DNA of 64,000 bases from Arenimonas oryziterrae DSM 21050 = YC6267 (lineage in GTDB: Bacteria > Pseudomonadota > Gammaproteobacteria > Xanthomonadales > Xanthomonadaceae): positions 700,857 through 764,856 of the forward strand of contig NZ_ATVD01000002.1 of the NCBI RefSeq assembly GCF_000420545.1, in the 5' to 3' direction. Within the stretch, counting starts at the first letter, position 1; each line of letters starts with the position of its first letter. The notes below the pieces were generated by a model. The model saw nothing but the letters and a program-made list of their open reading frames with translations, was not told where the DNA came from and made no database searches. The position numbers were made by a program, and so were the translations under genes. Below are positions 18,279 to 27,378 of the stretch, piece by piece.

Positions 18279-19583
18279 TCAGGCCGGAACGGCATCGAGC
18301 CGACGGCGCAGGAAATAAGACAGGAGGATACGCCAGACCACGAGGGCGACCGCACTGCCCATGGCCGATCCGATCATCCCGTAGGCCGGAATCAACGCGA
18401 TATTGAGTACCGTATTGACCACGACCGAGACGCCGGCGCAGACCAGGACGTCGCGTTCGCGTCCGATCATGTTCAGCAGCACATTCGTGGTGCCGGCCCA
18501 CAGTGTCAGCAGATGCGCCGCCGACAGAATCATCAGAGGCAGGTAGGCGGGCAGAAACTCCTCGCCCACGGCCACGCGGAGAATCCAGCGACCGAACACT
18601 GCGAACAACACCGTGACCAGCAGACCCGCCGTGAAGGAGATGGCTGCCGAAGAATGATTGAGTCGCTTGAGTTCGGCGATACGCCCTTCGTGGAACAGGG
18701 CCGCAAATCGCGGCGCCGCCACGGCATTGACGATAGTCAGCACGAAACTGACCTGCAGAGCGAGTGTGGAAGCGACTTTGTAGATGCCGACCTCGTGTTT
18801 GGAGGCCAGCAGGCCAAGCGCGACCAGATCGATCTGGCTGTTGACCAGCTGCATTCCGGCGACCGTCGACAAGGGCAGCAGGGCCAACGTCCACCGTTTG
18901 AATTCCGACGCGGCATGTTCGCTATCCGGCGGCGATCTGCCCATGAGCCCTTTCGCCACCAGCAGGGCCAGGATCGCCGCAAGAAAGTGCAATCCCATGA
19001 CGCGCTCGGGGCTGGCGCGTCCCCAGAGAAGAAAACCACTGATCAAGATCAGGAACCCGAGCGGGCGAACGATCATGTCCGGAATCTGTCCGGCAATAGC
19101 ACGCCCCTCGCTGCGGATGACGGCACCGCGAACGAGGCTGGCCACCATCGCCACGGGCACACCGATCGCCGCGAGCGCCAGCGGCAGGTCCGACAGCCCC
19201 AGTCTCGTCAGACCGGTCCAGGCGATCAGTCCGGCCAACAATGCGAGCGACAGTCCGATGCCCAGGATCAAACGATGGGAGTAGCCAAGCAATGCACCGA
19301 CCACTGCCGTACGCTTCGGTCCATTCTCTCGAGCGGCTTCCCGCAGGACGAGGGTCGGCAATCCCTGCAACAGCGGCAAGGCCACGAGTGTCGCTGCCGA
19401 AAAAGCGAAGGAGTACGCACCGAAGCCTGCCGGCGCCAGCAGTCGCGCCAGCAGCAGGGTCAGCACCACCGAAACGAGGCTGGATATCAGTCGGAGTGCG
19501 CCGACGCCAGCCACACCCGCGAGCAGCGCGCGTTCGGTACGGACCAAGGTGCTCAGAGCGTCCTTCGCGCGGGCGATCGGCAT
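18279..19583 (-). CDS. Oligosaccharide flippase (Wzx type)
   Basis: A 434-residue polytopic membrane protein with about 12 hydrophobic segments. The start LLAGVAGVGALRLISSLVSVV and L..R.L.P..FG.Y are typical of the MATE-like polysaccharide flippases. Wzx moves undecaprenyl-linked repeat units from the cytoplasmic to the periplasmic face of the inner membrane. It lies between a methyltransferase and the amidotransferase gene in the locus and is the only flippase found here. Confidence 0.88.
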   Translation of the reverse strand: MPIARAKDALSTLVRTERALLAGVAGVGALRLISSLVSVVLTLLLARLLAPAGFGAYSFAFSAATLVALPLLQGLPTLVLREAARENGPKRTAVVGALLGYSHRLILGIGLSLALLAGLIAWTGLTRLGLSDLPLALAAIGVPVAMVASLVRGAVIRSEGRAIAGQIPDMIVRPLGFLILISGFLLWGRASPERVMGLHFLAAILALLVAKGLMGRSPPDSEHAASEFKRWTLALLPLSTVAGMQLVNSQIDLVALGLLASKHEVGIYKVASTLALQVSFVLTIVNAVAAPRFAALFHEGRIAELKRLNHSSAAISFTAGLLVTVLFAVFGRWILRVAVGEEFLPAYLPLMILSAAHLLTLWAGTTNVLLNMIGRERDVLVCAGVSVVVNTVLNIALIPAYGMIGSAMGSAVALVVWRILLSYFLRRRLDAVPA

Positions 19584-19640
19584 CGTTCTATCTCGCCAGC
19601 AGGAGGCGAGCGACCTCGAAGCAAAGGATCGGTCCGCTGA

Positions 19641-20513
19641 TCATGCTTTCCGGTATCCCAGCACGCACCAGTAGGGCGCATTCGGAGAATGGGACACTTT
19701 TTCCAGACCGGCGGCCACCATCATCTCGCGCATCTGTGCCAGCGTGAAACGACGCTCCAGCGGTGTTCCGAATCGATCCCGTGAATCGGTCCTCATCGTG
19801 TAGAAGGAGTGCGCCCGGTAGTAGGAAAGCGGCCAGGCGGACACGGACAGACCCAGGCGCTCAAACACTCGCGCCGACCGGGCCAGAGGCCAATACACCA
19901 CAAGCGCCAGGGTGTCCGTGACAAGAACCTTCAGTGCCTCGGGAAGACGGGAAATCCCCGCCCTGAGCAGATCGGACATTCGCCAGAGCGCCCGGAACCA
20001 CCAGGCACGACCATCCAGCGCGTAATAGAGATATAGAAGCAGGGGCGCACCCGGCTTGAGCTTCTGTGCACAGGAGGCGATGGCGCTCGCGGTGTCCGGC
20101 ACGTGATGCAGGACTCCCAGCGAGTAACAAAAATCCAGGCTGGCATCCGCGACCGGCAGCTCGGCGACACTGGCGCAGTGGAATTCGACATTCTTCTTGG
20201 CGGAAAGCGTTTTCTTAGAGACCTCGATCGCCTCTGCGCTGGCATCGACGCAATGCAGCAAGCCTACTCTGTCGGCCACGAGAACCGCCCAGCGACCGGA
20301 ACCGCAACCGATGTCGGCGCCGACCGCCGCCTCGGGCAATTCATGCCAGGGAAAAATGGAGAAATACTCGTCGAAAATCTTCCGATGCTCGGCCTGATCC
20401 AGATCCGACTGATCGAACCGGGACCACTCGGATCCGAAGCTCTTGACCGTCGAGCTGTCCTGATTGCGGCTGTTGACATCCATTCCAGAGAGTTCCGGCT
20501 GATTCGGGGCCAC
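19641..20513 (-). CDS. Class I SAM-dependent methyltransferase
   Basis: A 290-residue methyltransferase. The SAM-binding motif I is VGADIGCGSGRWAV (about 63-76), followed by HCVDAS and the motif IV region DFCYSLGVLHHVPD. The first codon at 20513 is GTG; an ATG ten codons further (20483) is an alternative, and neither has a strong ribosome site. It follows the glycosyltransferase gene after 15 bases in the same operon. The likely target is a sugar or lipid intermediate of the polysaccharide, but the sequence does not say which. Confidence 0.83.
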   Translation of the reverse strand: MAPNQPELSGMDVNSRNQDSSTVKSFGSEWSRFDQSDLDQAEHRKIFDEYFSIFPWHELPEAAVGADIGCGSGRWAVLVADRVGLLHCVDASAEAIEVSKKTLSAKKNVEFHCASVAELPVADASLDFCYSLGVLHHVPDTASAIASCAQKLKPGAPLLLYLYYALDGRAWWFRALWRMSDLLRAGISRLPEALKVLVTDTLALVVYWPLARSARVFERLGLSVSAWPLSYYRAHSFYTMRTDSRDRFGTPLERRFTLAQMREMMVAAGLEKVSHSPNAPYWCVLGYRKA

Positions 20514-20528
20514 CGCGCCGGCAGGCGG

Positions 20529-21665
20529 CTAGTGGTAAAGCGTTCCGGCCTTGCAAGCCTGCAGGAAATTCTCCCACACATCGACCACGCGCTCGATCGA
20601 GAATTGATCGACCGACCGGGGTCCTGCCGCCCCCAGCCTGGCCCTGAGTGCGGCATCGTCCATCAAGCGGCGCAAACCCGCCGCCAGACTCGCGACGCGC
20701 GCGCTCCCGCCCGCAACCAGCAATCCATTCTTTTCGTTCTCAATCAGTTCGTTGGTTCCCGAGCAATCGGCGAAACCGATAACGGGGCGACCCGACGCCT
20801 GCGCCTCGGCCGTCACCATGCCGAACGACTCGTACAACGACGGCACGGCGACGATGCTGGCAGCACGGTACTCGGCGGCGACCTCCTGGGTCGCGCCGGG
20901 CATCTCGACTCGGGTCGACAGCCGATTTTTTTCCACCACACGCTCGAGTTCCTCGCGCATCACACCGTCGCCGACCAAGCGCAGTGTCCAGGTCGGGTAG
21001 TCCGCAGCCAGCAAGGCGAACGCTTCGATCAGTTCGGTCTGATTCTTTTCTTCCATGAACCGGCCGACAGTGAGGATGGTCGGCGGGTCCGAGGGCGGCT
21101 GATCGGAAATCCCCTCGAATCGGGCCAGATCCAGCGGATTGGGAAGCACGAAGACCTGCTCGCGTTCGCGCGGCGGATGCGCCGTGCGTACTGGCTCGGA
21201 AGGTACCGTTTTGGCGAAGAACAGCGCCTGGCCCAGCCGAACCATCGCACGCTGCGCCCATCGTCCGTGGAAATGATGAAACCCCGCGTGCTCGCTCGCG
21301 ATCACGGGAATTCTGGCGCCCCACAACGCCGCTCCGAAGGGGACATACATGCTGTGCATGAATCCGATGGCGACATCGGGCCGCCGCTCACGAACCAATC
21401 GACGCATCTTTGGAAGTGACGCCAGCAGCTTGAATCGCGGCGTGGGGTGACCCGGCGTGCCTATCGCCATATCCAGGCGCTCCACACCGGCTGCCAGCGG
21501 ATAGAAAGAGCGGCCGGGCCCGTCGAACGTGAGAATCGCCACCGTGTGCCCGCGCTCAACCAGACTGTTGGCCAGTTGAACCAGAACGCGCTCGGCGCCA
21601 CCGCCTTCGACATTCAATGACTTGATGGCGAAGACAAGGCTTAGGCGGTCACCGGGATGAGTCAT
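20529..21665 (-). CDS. Glycosyltransferase family 4
   Basis: A 378-residue GT-B enzyme. The N-terminal loop LNVEGGGAERVLVQLA (GGAE-R) is the acceptor-side glycine-rich motif of GT4 enzymes. The C-terminal domain has ILTVGRFMEEKNQTELIEAF and LPSLYESFG-type VPSLYESFGMVTAEAQASG with the E-x7-E donor motif. It precedes the methyltransferase gene and follows the acyltransferase gene (9 bases) in one operon. Sugar specificity is unknown. Confidence 0.9.
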   Translation of the reverse strand: MTHPGDRLSLVFAIKSLNVEGGGAERVLVQLANSLVERGHTVAILTFDGPGRSFYPLAAGVERLDMAIGTPGHPTPRFKLLASLPKMRRLVRERRPDVAIGFMHSMYVPFGAALWGARIPVIASEHAGFHHFHGRWAQRAMVRLGQALFFAKTVPSEPVRTAHPPREREQVFVLPNPLDLARFEGISDQPPSDPPTILTVGRFMEEKNQTELIEAFALLAADYPTWTLRLVGDGVMREELERVVEKNRLSTRVEMPGATQEVAAEYRAASIVAVPSLYESFGMVTAEAQASGRPVIGFADCSGTNELIENEKNGLLVAGGSARVASLAAGLRRLMDDAALRARLGAAGPRSVDQFSIERVVDVWENFLQACKAGTLYH

Positions 21666-21674
21666 TGCGAAGCC

Positions 21675-22409
21675 TCAGCCATGAAGGTCGCTGGCACCGG
21701 CGACGCCCGCGAGGTCGGGGCGGGTTGGAAACTCCACCAGGGTCCGGGCAGCTTCATCCAACGGCTTGACGACGCGAGCGGGCACGCCGGCGATCAGGCT
21801 GGAGTCGGCATCAAACTTCTTGGTGATCACCGCCCCCAGTCCAACGACGCAATACGAACCCAGCGTCGAACCCGGCACCATTTGCACGCCGGAACCGACA
21901 TAACAATTGCGCCCGATCTCGATCGGCATGACCTGCTGACGATTATGCGTCCACAGGCAGGAATGCCTGCCCGCGATGATGGTCGAGTCGCCGATGATGA
22001 TCCGATCGGTGTAATCGATTTTGTGCCAGGCGGTAATCACCGCGCCCTTGCCCACGATCAACCTCGGATCGGACCCACCCGTACTGACGGGGTTGATGAT
22101 CGAATTGATTTCGTTGAAGCGGCCGATCTGCGCCTCGTCCCCGATCTCCACGCTCTCGCCGCCGAGCAGGATATTGAAGACGCCGATGATCGCGTTACTG
22201 CCGATATGCAGACGCTTGATGCTGGAGATGTAGTTGAAGTGCCCGATCCGCGTGCCTGCGCCAATGAAGCAGTCATCGACGCGGATGATCGACATGCCAA
22301 TCCGAACGCCGGGCTCGATGCGGTATTTGAACAGGTTCCGGTAGAGGAACACTTTCAGCCAGGAAGGTGTGGGGACCAGTAACAAGTGAATGAAATTTCT
22401 GACCCGCAT
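21675..22409 (-). CDS. Left-handed beta-helix acyltransferase (hexapeptide repeat, putative O-acetyltransferase)
   Basis: A 244-residue protein built of imperfect hexapeptide repeats ([LIV]-G-x4), such as IRVDDCFIGAGTRIGHFN, LHIGSNAIIG and IEIGRNCYVGSGVQMVPGS, which fold as a left-handed beta-helix. A His in TAWHKIDYTD and CLWTHN may be catalytic. ATG 22409 follows GGAGG with five bases between; the frame extends to a TTG at 22430 that lacks support. Such enzymes transfer acetyl or other acyl groups from CoA to sugars, so it probably decorates the repeat unit. Confidence 0.82.
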   Translation of the reverse strand: MRVRNFIHLLLVPTPSWLKVFLYRNLFKYRIEPGVRIGMSIIRVDDCFIGAGTRIGHFNYISSIKRLHIGSNAIIGVFNILLGGESVEIGDEAQIGRFNEINSIINPVSTGGSDPRLIVGKGAVITAWHKIDYTDRIIIGDSTIIAGRHSCLWTHNRQQVMPIEIGRNCYVGSGVQMVPGSTLGSYCVVGLGAVITKKFDADSSLIAGVPARVVKPLDEAARTLVEFPTRPDLAGVAGASDLHG

Positions 22410-22439
22410 GCTTGCCTCCAGCAATTCCAATTCTGCAGA

Positions 22440-23573
22440 TCAATTCGCCGCATCCCGAGAAGCGCGACGGTGACCAAAGCGAATGAGCGGCCCTTCAATG
22501 AATCGCCATGAAACCATGGCAGCGAGATAGCAGCCTGAAGTTGCAATGATCAACCCCGACCAAAACCCAAGATTACCACCGGGCAGGATGGCTTGAAGCG
22601 ATCGAAGCCCATCCAGAAAGAACATATGAAACAGATATATGAAATACGACAGCTTTCCAAGCGGAGCAACTGACCTAATCAACAATCCTGGGCGGCTCTT
22701 GGGGGAAAACGCAAGGCTCGACACCCAGATGGCGCAGACCAATCCGAAAACTGCGTACCCGAACAGCGGCAACACCCATCCACTCGTGCGCAGCCACTGG
22801 AATCCAATCATCAGCCCAATCGTGGAAATTCCGGCTATCGCAGAGCAGTTCTTGCGCTTGAGAAGGAAATCGTAGGCGCCAAAGGCACCCAGTCCGCCAA
22901 ACGCAATGGCATCTAGGCGCGCCGGAACGAAGAAATACAGAAGATCTGTTGGAAACACATTCCCCGCAAGAACAAGCAGCCTAACGGCGATGGCCATTAC
23001 GAGAAAAATAGTGACGACCTTCCTAAGCATGCCTCTGGGAAAAGCCGCAGAAACTCCAAGTGCCAAATAGGCGAACTCTTCCACTGACAGCGACCAGGCA
23101 ATCGTGAATGGGACCTCATCCACGCCCAGAAAAGGAATAGCCCAGCCATTGAGGAATAGTGCCGTTATCCACAAGTTCCCCAAGTGTTCAACATCATGCC
23201 CTGTGACCAGAGATGCCAGTCCATAGACAGCGACGGATATCGCGAACACCGGAACAATCCGAAAGAATCGCCTTTTGAAGAATCCAATTATGTCTCCGCG
23301 CTCGGAATCTCTGATAAGTATCTTGACTATAAGAAATCCGCTCAACGCGAAAAACAAATCAACGCCGATCCACCCGACAGATTTAAAAAATCCAGCGACC
23401 ACGTCACCAGCTGCCGCGGCGAATCGGAAGGAAGCGTGATGCCCAATGACGAGAACTATCGCCAGGCTACGCACCGCATCGAGCACAAGATAACGATCAG
23501 AACCGTCAAACTTTCCAAGAGCACCTTTTTCGGTCGAGGTGGACCCTTTGTCGGAGTTTTCTAGACGACTCAT
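22440..23573 (-). CDS. Acyltransferase family 3 membrane protein (OafA-like)
   Basis: A 377-residue polytopic membrane protein of the acyltransferase 3 family. Key features are DAVRSLAIVLVIGHHASFRF with the catalytic His, FFALSGFLIVKIL in the next segment, and ten or so membrane helices. It lacks the C-terminal SGNH domain of longer OafA forms. These proteins O-acetylate surface sugars, moving the acyl group across the membrane. The stretch is visibly richer in A and T than neighbouring genes, as is the next gene, which suggests a separate origin. Confidence 0.88.
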   Translation of the reverse strand: MSRLENSDKGSTSTEKGALGKFDGSDRYLVLDAVRSLAIVLVIGHHASFRFAAAAGDVVAGFFKSVGWIGVDLFFALSGFLIVKILIRDSERGDIIGFFKRRFFRIVPVFAISVAVYGLASLVTGHDVEHLGNLWITALFLNGWAIPFLGVDEVPFTIAWSLSVEEFAYLALGVSAAFPRGMLRKVVTIFLVMAIAVRLLVLAGNVFPTDLLYFFVPARLDAIAFGGLGAFGAYDFLLKRKNCSAIAGISTIGLMIGFQWLRTSGWVLPLFGYAVFGLVCAIWVSSLAFSPKSRPGLLIRSVAPLGKLSYFIYLFHMFFLDGLRSLQAILPGGNLGFWSGLIIATSGCYLAAMVSWRFIEGPLIRFGHRRASRDAAN

Positions 23574-23649
23574 AGATGGTCTTTGCCCACACTGGACATG
23601 TCGATGTGCTTCGATCTGCGGCTCACCCTTGCTAGAAGATTCAGGCGCA

Positions 23650-24714
23650 TCACAAATGAAGATCCTGAGAATCCATCATTAGCGCATTCCGATAAGGTAT
23701 GTGCGCGTAACTGCTATTGGCGAATTCCAACCAAACCCCCAACGTCACAAAGAGTACGGCGGCCAGCGCCGTTCGCAGGACTGCACGAAGCGTCCTGTCC
23801 CCTATGAGATCGGGCATGCCGCTGAAGGCGTACATGGACACAGGGAACAAGTACAACGTCATTCGGCCGGCAGCCGCGGAAAAAAAGAATGCTGTGGGTA
23901 CCAACAAGATTGCCAGCCACGCCATTTGAACCAAAAGCGTTCCCGGGAAGAGCTTCGCCCGAACCCGCCTACCAAAAAGCACAAGAAGCGCCGGAAGGCC
24001 ATTAAGAAGCACGTGCTGCGTTGCACCCGATGAATAGGTAACCTCGGCCTGCCCGCTTACATATAGCTGGTCGTAGTAGTCGGCGCCGCCGGAGACCTGC
24101 AAAAAGGCGAGCATGATCACCCCCATGAGGATACCGAGAGCGACTTTGTATCCGGGGCGGACTTTTAGCCCAAGCACCGCAAATGCCAAGAAGAAGATGG
24201 CACTGAAGTGGAACATCGCTGCAACAATTGTGTACGTCACACGCTTCAAGATTGAACTGTCTTCCCACTCGGCAACTAGCCACATGAGCACGCCAATGGC
24301 TACCGCTTGGCGACTCGCACTCATGGAAACGACCATCACAAGAATTGGCATTGCCGTGGCCAGAGCCAGCCACGGCAATGGCATCCTCCGCGCCAAACGA
24401 AAGAGTCCGAGACAGAAAATCGTCGCCGCGACAAAGTTCGCTCCGTAGACACCAAGACCCGACTTCGCAGAGAGCCAGAGAATAGTCGCGAAGGCCGGTT
24501 CGGCGAACTGGAAGGACTCAAGGAAGGAGCCACCATCGACCCGCTGGATCATCAGCAGATAGTTGTTCCAGTCCATTCCTACCTTGTGGCGTAGGCCGAT
24601 GAAGAGGACGACTACAACAAAGGTCATAGCCCAAAAAACCGGATGCGCTCGTCGCTGCGGAAACAACGCCGCAGCCAACGCAATCAAGCCGGTAATGAAA
24701 AGATATGGAAACAT
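23650..24714 (-). CDS. EpsG family polysaccharide polymerase-like membrane protein
   Basis: A 354-residue protein with about ten membrane segments. It has the EpsG features IGLRHKVGMDWNNYL (R-x-x-x-G-x-DW-x-x-Y) near 40-54 and FVAATIFCLGLFRLARR. EpsG-type proteins act as Wzy-like polymerases of repeat units. Base composition is low in GC compared with the flanking genes and similar to the acyltransferase gene after it. With the flippase it supplies the Wzx/Wzy pair. An O-antigen ligase-like protein also lies in the locus (29778-31145). Confidence 0.8.
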   Translation of the reverse strand: MFPYLFITGLIALAAALFPQRRAHPVFWAMTFVVVVLFIGLRHKVGMDWNNYLLMIQRVDGGSFLESFQFAEPAFATILWLSAKSGLGVYGANFVAATIFCLGLFRLARRMPLPWLALATAMPILVMVVSMSASRQAVAIGVLMWLVAEWEDSSILKRVTYTIVAAMFHFSAIFFLAFAVLGLKVRPGYKVALGILMGVIMLAFLQVSGGADYYDQLYVSGQAEVTYSSGATQHVLLNGLPALLVLFGRRVRAKLFPGTLLVQMAWLAILLVPTAFFFSAAAGRMTLYLFPVSMYAFSGMPDLIGDRTLRAVLRTALAAVLFVTLGVWLEFANSSYAHIPYRNALMMDSQDLHL

Positions 24715-24723
24715 GCGTCCCGG

Positions 24724-26328
24724 CTATCCTGAAGTAATTTGGGTGAGCTGCAACGGAGCGGATGGTTGAATCTCCTCCCACGCCCGCTCAAACATCGCCT
24801 GCCGATAGTGCATATCGCTATCCGCCTTGAAAAGCGCCGCCAATCCAGCGGCGTCGGAGGCGTGCAGCGGATAGTGCGCGAGGGCGGCGTCCGGATCCAA
24901 CGGCTGCCAGTTGAGCAAAAAGGGCAGCAAGCCTTGGCCCAGCAGGTCCACGATGGCGGTGGAGGCCGTACTCACCAGCCACCGCGACGATCTCGCCAGG
25001 TCGGCGAGCTGTTCTTCGCCATCAGTTTTACGGAAGCCGGCGGTAGCGGCGATTTCCGTCAGTTGCATGCGTTGGGCCTCAGACAGACTGGTGAAGGTCG
25101 GATGGGGTCGCCATAGCCGGGGCCCCTGCCCTGTCGACACGGCGACGGCTTCGCCGGCCAGGCGAAGCGCGCATGCCTCATCCAGGATGCCTTCGGCGCA
25201 AGACCTCGGATTCATCGGATGCGCCAAATTGGTCAACAGCAGCACGCCGGTGGGCGGCGAACGCAAGCCGGGTCTGGCGGCCACGTGCGCGCGGCATTGT
25301 CCGTATCCGCCTAGACGTTCATGCCTGCGCGCATCCCTTCCGCAACGGAACACCGCGACCGTGGATCGACCGCAGAAATTGAGTCCCGAACTGATGCCGT
25401 GGACGACATGGACCGTTCGCACGCCTTGGCGTTGTTGTTCCATTTCCAATGCGGTCGTATCGGCAATGCCGGTATGACCGTAGCAGACAGTCCTAGCCTG
25501 AAAGCGTCCTGCCCGCCACCACGCCGCCGACGCCGCCCCCAGCAAAACGCGATACACGATGGCGACGAGTTCCCTCGCGGGGGGAAGATACTCCTGCTCC
25601 GACGCCAGTCTGAAGCCCTGCGCCAGCATCCGGATCGACTGCGGCATCGAAGCAAGCAATGCGAGCAGCGAGAACGGCCGCGCAAGCGGCGGCATGGCCA
25701 CGCCCGCTTCTTTCTTCCAGGTTTCGCGAATGCGCGCAAGACTGGCTTGCGGCCGCCCCAAGACGAGAATTCCTGCCGGGGGACTGCCCTGCCGGAGCAC
25801 CGAAAGCAGATGGCGGGTGCGATTGGAGGACTCGCCGTGCATGGCGAAGAGGACATCGGCTTGCGCCGGCAAGCGATCATTCCCAACCGAGGCACGCATC
25901 ACCGAGAACAGCGCCAGAAGCCCCGCCACCAGACTCGCTAAGAGGAAGCGTGCGGCATCGAGGAACCTTCTTCCGGCCTGACCCCCGACGCGGCAGCCGC
26001 GGGCACGAAGCGCCAGCGCGACAGTACGCAGGGACACGTAGTTCGCAGGCATCGGCATTTCACAGACGTCGTCCGCGCTCTTGGCGCAGGCTTCCGCCAG
26101 GAGATCGGCGTAGCCGACGACGACTTCGCCGACGCCGATCGCGGCCTTGGGAAATTCAAGCTGCCAAAGCCCCGCCGCTATTCCCAGCCGCTGATAACTT
26201 TGCTCGATGATGCAGCGGCCACGCGAAATCGCCTCGTCCAGGCGCACGCCGTCTTCAGCCAGCGCAGGAGACCGGACAACGGACAGACACCACTCGTCAC
26301 CCGTTCGAACGGCCTTGAGCGTCGTCAT
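24724..26328 (-). CDS. Hypothetical protein of the polysaccharide locus, possible GT-B-like transferase
   Basis: A 534-residue protein of unrecognised family. ATG 26328 overlaps the stop of the pyruvyltransferase gene by four bases; the longer open frame upstream is a shadow. It has a hydrophobic stretch near 140-160 (FLLASLVAGLLALFSVM). The second half has strand-loop patterns such as VHVVHGISSG, LRSPPTGVLLLTNLAHPMN, LWRPHPTF and WLVSTASTAIVDLLGQGLL, which resemble the donor-site half of GT-B transferases like those for polysialic acid or CDP-glycerol. That is inference from pattern only. Tight coupling to the pyruvyltransferase suggests they act together. Confidence 0.6.
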   Translation of the reverse strand: MTTLKAVRTGDEWCLSVVRSPALAEDGVRLDEAISRGRCIIEQSYQRLGIAAGLWQLEFPKAAIGVGEVVVGYADLLAEACAKSADDVCEMPMPANYVSLRTVALALRARGCRVGGQAGRRFLDAARFLLASLVAGLLALFSVMRASVGNDRLPAQADVLFAMHGESSNRTRHLLSVLRQGSPPAGILVLGRPQASLARIRETWKKEAGVAMPPLARPFSLLALLASMPQSIRMLAQGFRLASEQEYLPPARELVAIVYRVLLGAASAAWWRAGRFQARTVCYGHTGIADTTALEMEQQRQGVRTVHVVHGISSGLNFCGRSTVAVFRCGRDARRHERLGGYGQCRAHVAARPGLRSPPTGVLLLTNLAHPMNPRSCAEGILDEACALRLAGEAVAVSTGQGPRLWRPHPTFTSLSEAQRMQLTEIAATAGFRKTDGEEQLADLARSSRWLVSTASTAIVDLLGQGLLPFLLNWQPLDPDAALAHYPLHASDAAGLAALFKADSDMHYRQAMFERAWEEIQPSAPLQLTQITSG

Positions 26329-27344
26329 TGAACGAGCTCCCGCAAGTCTCGGAAAAGACCCTCCGCCTTGCTCCTCGCTTCGGACAAGTAATTCTCGATG
26401 GCCGCTGTCTCGTTCTTTTCCCAGCCCCGTGACGCCGCCAAATCGATGTCGGCGGGCGCGAGACTTGTGTTCGCCCGCCATGCCGGCAGCTCGACATCTT
26501 CCACCAGCGCCGCGATCTTGGACGTGTTCGAGGCGACCGCAACGAAAGGTGTCCCTGCCGCGAGCGCCAAGGTGCAGGCGTGAAAGCGCCCCGAGACGAG
26601 CAGACGAGTCCGGGCGAGTTGGTCCAGGTAGTCCTCGGCAGACGCGACTGTCGCGTGCAGCTGCGCCAACCTCGCGGAGAGCAGACCGAAGGCGAAACCA
26701 GGCGACAACAGGTCTCTGGCAGCGAAGGCCTCCCGCAGAAAGCGCAGCCCAGCCCCCGGGCCGGGCTCGCGATACTGAATCGCCGACGCACGGGCGCCCA
26801 TGCGACGCCGGAGACGATCCAAGGCCAATGCCGTCGTTCGTTCGACGCTGTCGGTGACAGCAATGCCTTGCCGCGCGGCATCGCGATCGGGTGATGAGCC
26901 ATACAGACTCAGATCCGGCACAACACGACAAGCGTGCCCCGCGGCGCCAATCTCCTTAGCACTGCGCGAATCCCTGACTGCAAGGAGATCGAAGTCAGGC
27001 AGCTGTGCGAGGAGTTCGGGGCCGTTGGCCTCCCACCCTGCGTTGATCAACGCCGAGGGCACTCCTCGTTGCCGAGCCCAGGCGCCGACCTCAAGAAGCA
27101 TCTTCCCTGCCGGTCTATCGTGGTGCAGCGTGCCTTCTCCGTTGACCAGCACCAGACGGGCGCGCTCGAAGGCCGCGATAAATCCGGGTTGCGACTTCCA
27201 GTCGCGGTGCGCCGGGGACGTCGCGATGACCTGGCCACCCATGGAGGCGACCAGTGCCTCGATCGCGGTCATGACTCGCGTGCATCCGTGATGACGGTCG
27301 ACCCGCGTGTCGTTGACGACGACGACGGGAATCAAGCCCTGCAT
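26325..27344 (-). CDS. Polysaccharide pyruvyl transferase family protein
   Basis: A 339-residue protein of the PS_pyruv_trans family, which adds ketal pyruvate from phosphoenolpyruvate to sugars. Typical parts are VLVNGEGTLHHDRPAGKML (the N-G-E-G-T stretch), DLLAVRDSRSAKEI (R-D-S), VPDLSLYG and the late LLVSGRFHACTLALAAGTPFV with the H-R/G-R-x-H pattern. The frame extends to 27410 into the epimerase gene, but ATG 27344 (MQGLIPVVVVND) is a better start. It overlaps the next gene by four bases. Acidic pyruvate groups are common in exopolysaccharides. Confidence 0.85.
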   Translation of the reverse strand: MQGLIPVVVVNDTRVDRHHGCTRVMTAIEALVASMGGQVIATSPAHRDWKSQPGFIAAFERARLVLVNGEGTLHHDRPAGKMLLEVGAWARQRGVPSALINAGWEANGPELLAQLPDFDLLAVRDSRSAKEIGAAGHACRVVPDLSLYGSSPDRDAARQGIAVTDSVERTTALALDRLRRRMGARASAIQYREPGPGAGLRFLREAFAARDLLSPGFAFGLLSARLAQLHATVASAEDYLDQLARTRLLVSGRFHACTLALAAGTPFVAVASNTSKIAALVEDVELPAWRANTSLAPADIDLAASRGWEKNETAAIENYLSEARSKAEGLFRDLRELVQ

Positions 27345-27378
27345 TCGTCGCCCGGACACAATGCGGCAGCCGATGATT

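Noticed and set aside
16122..19640. A 1172-codon plus-strand open frame
   Set aside because: It is antisense to the asparagine synthase and flippase genes, has biased Arg/Gln/His composition and no family features; a shadow caused by high GC.
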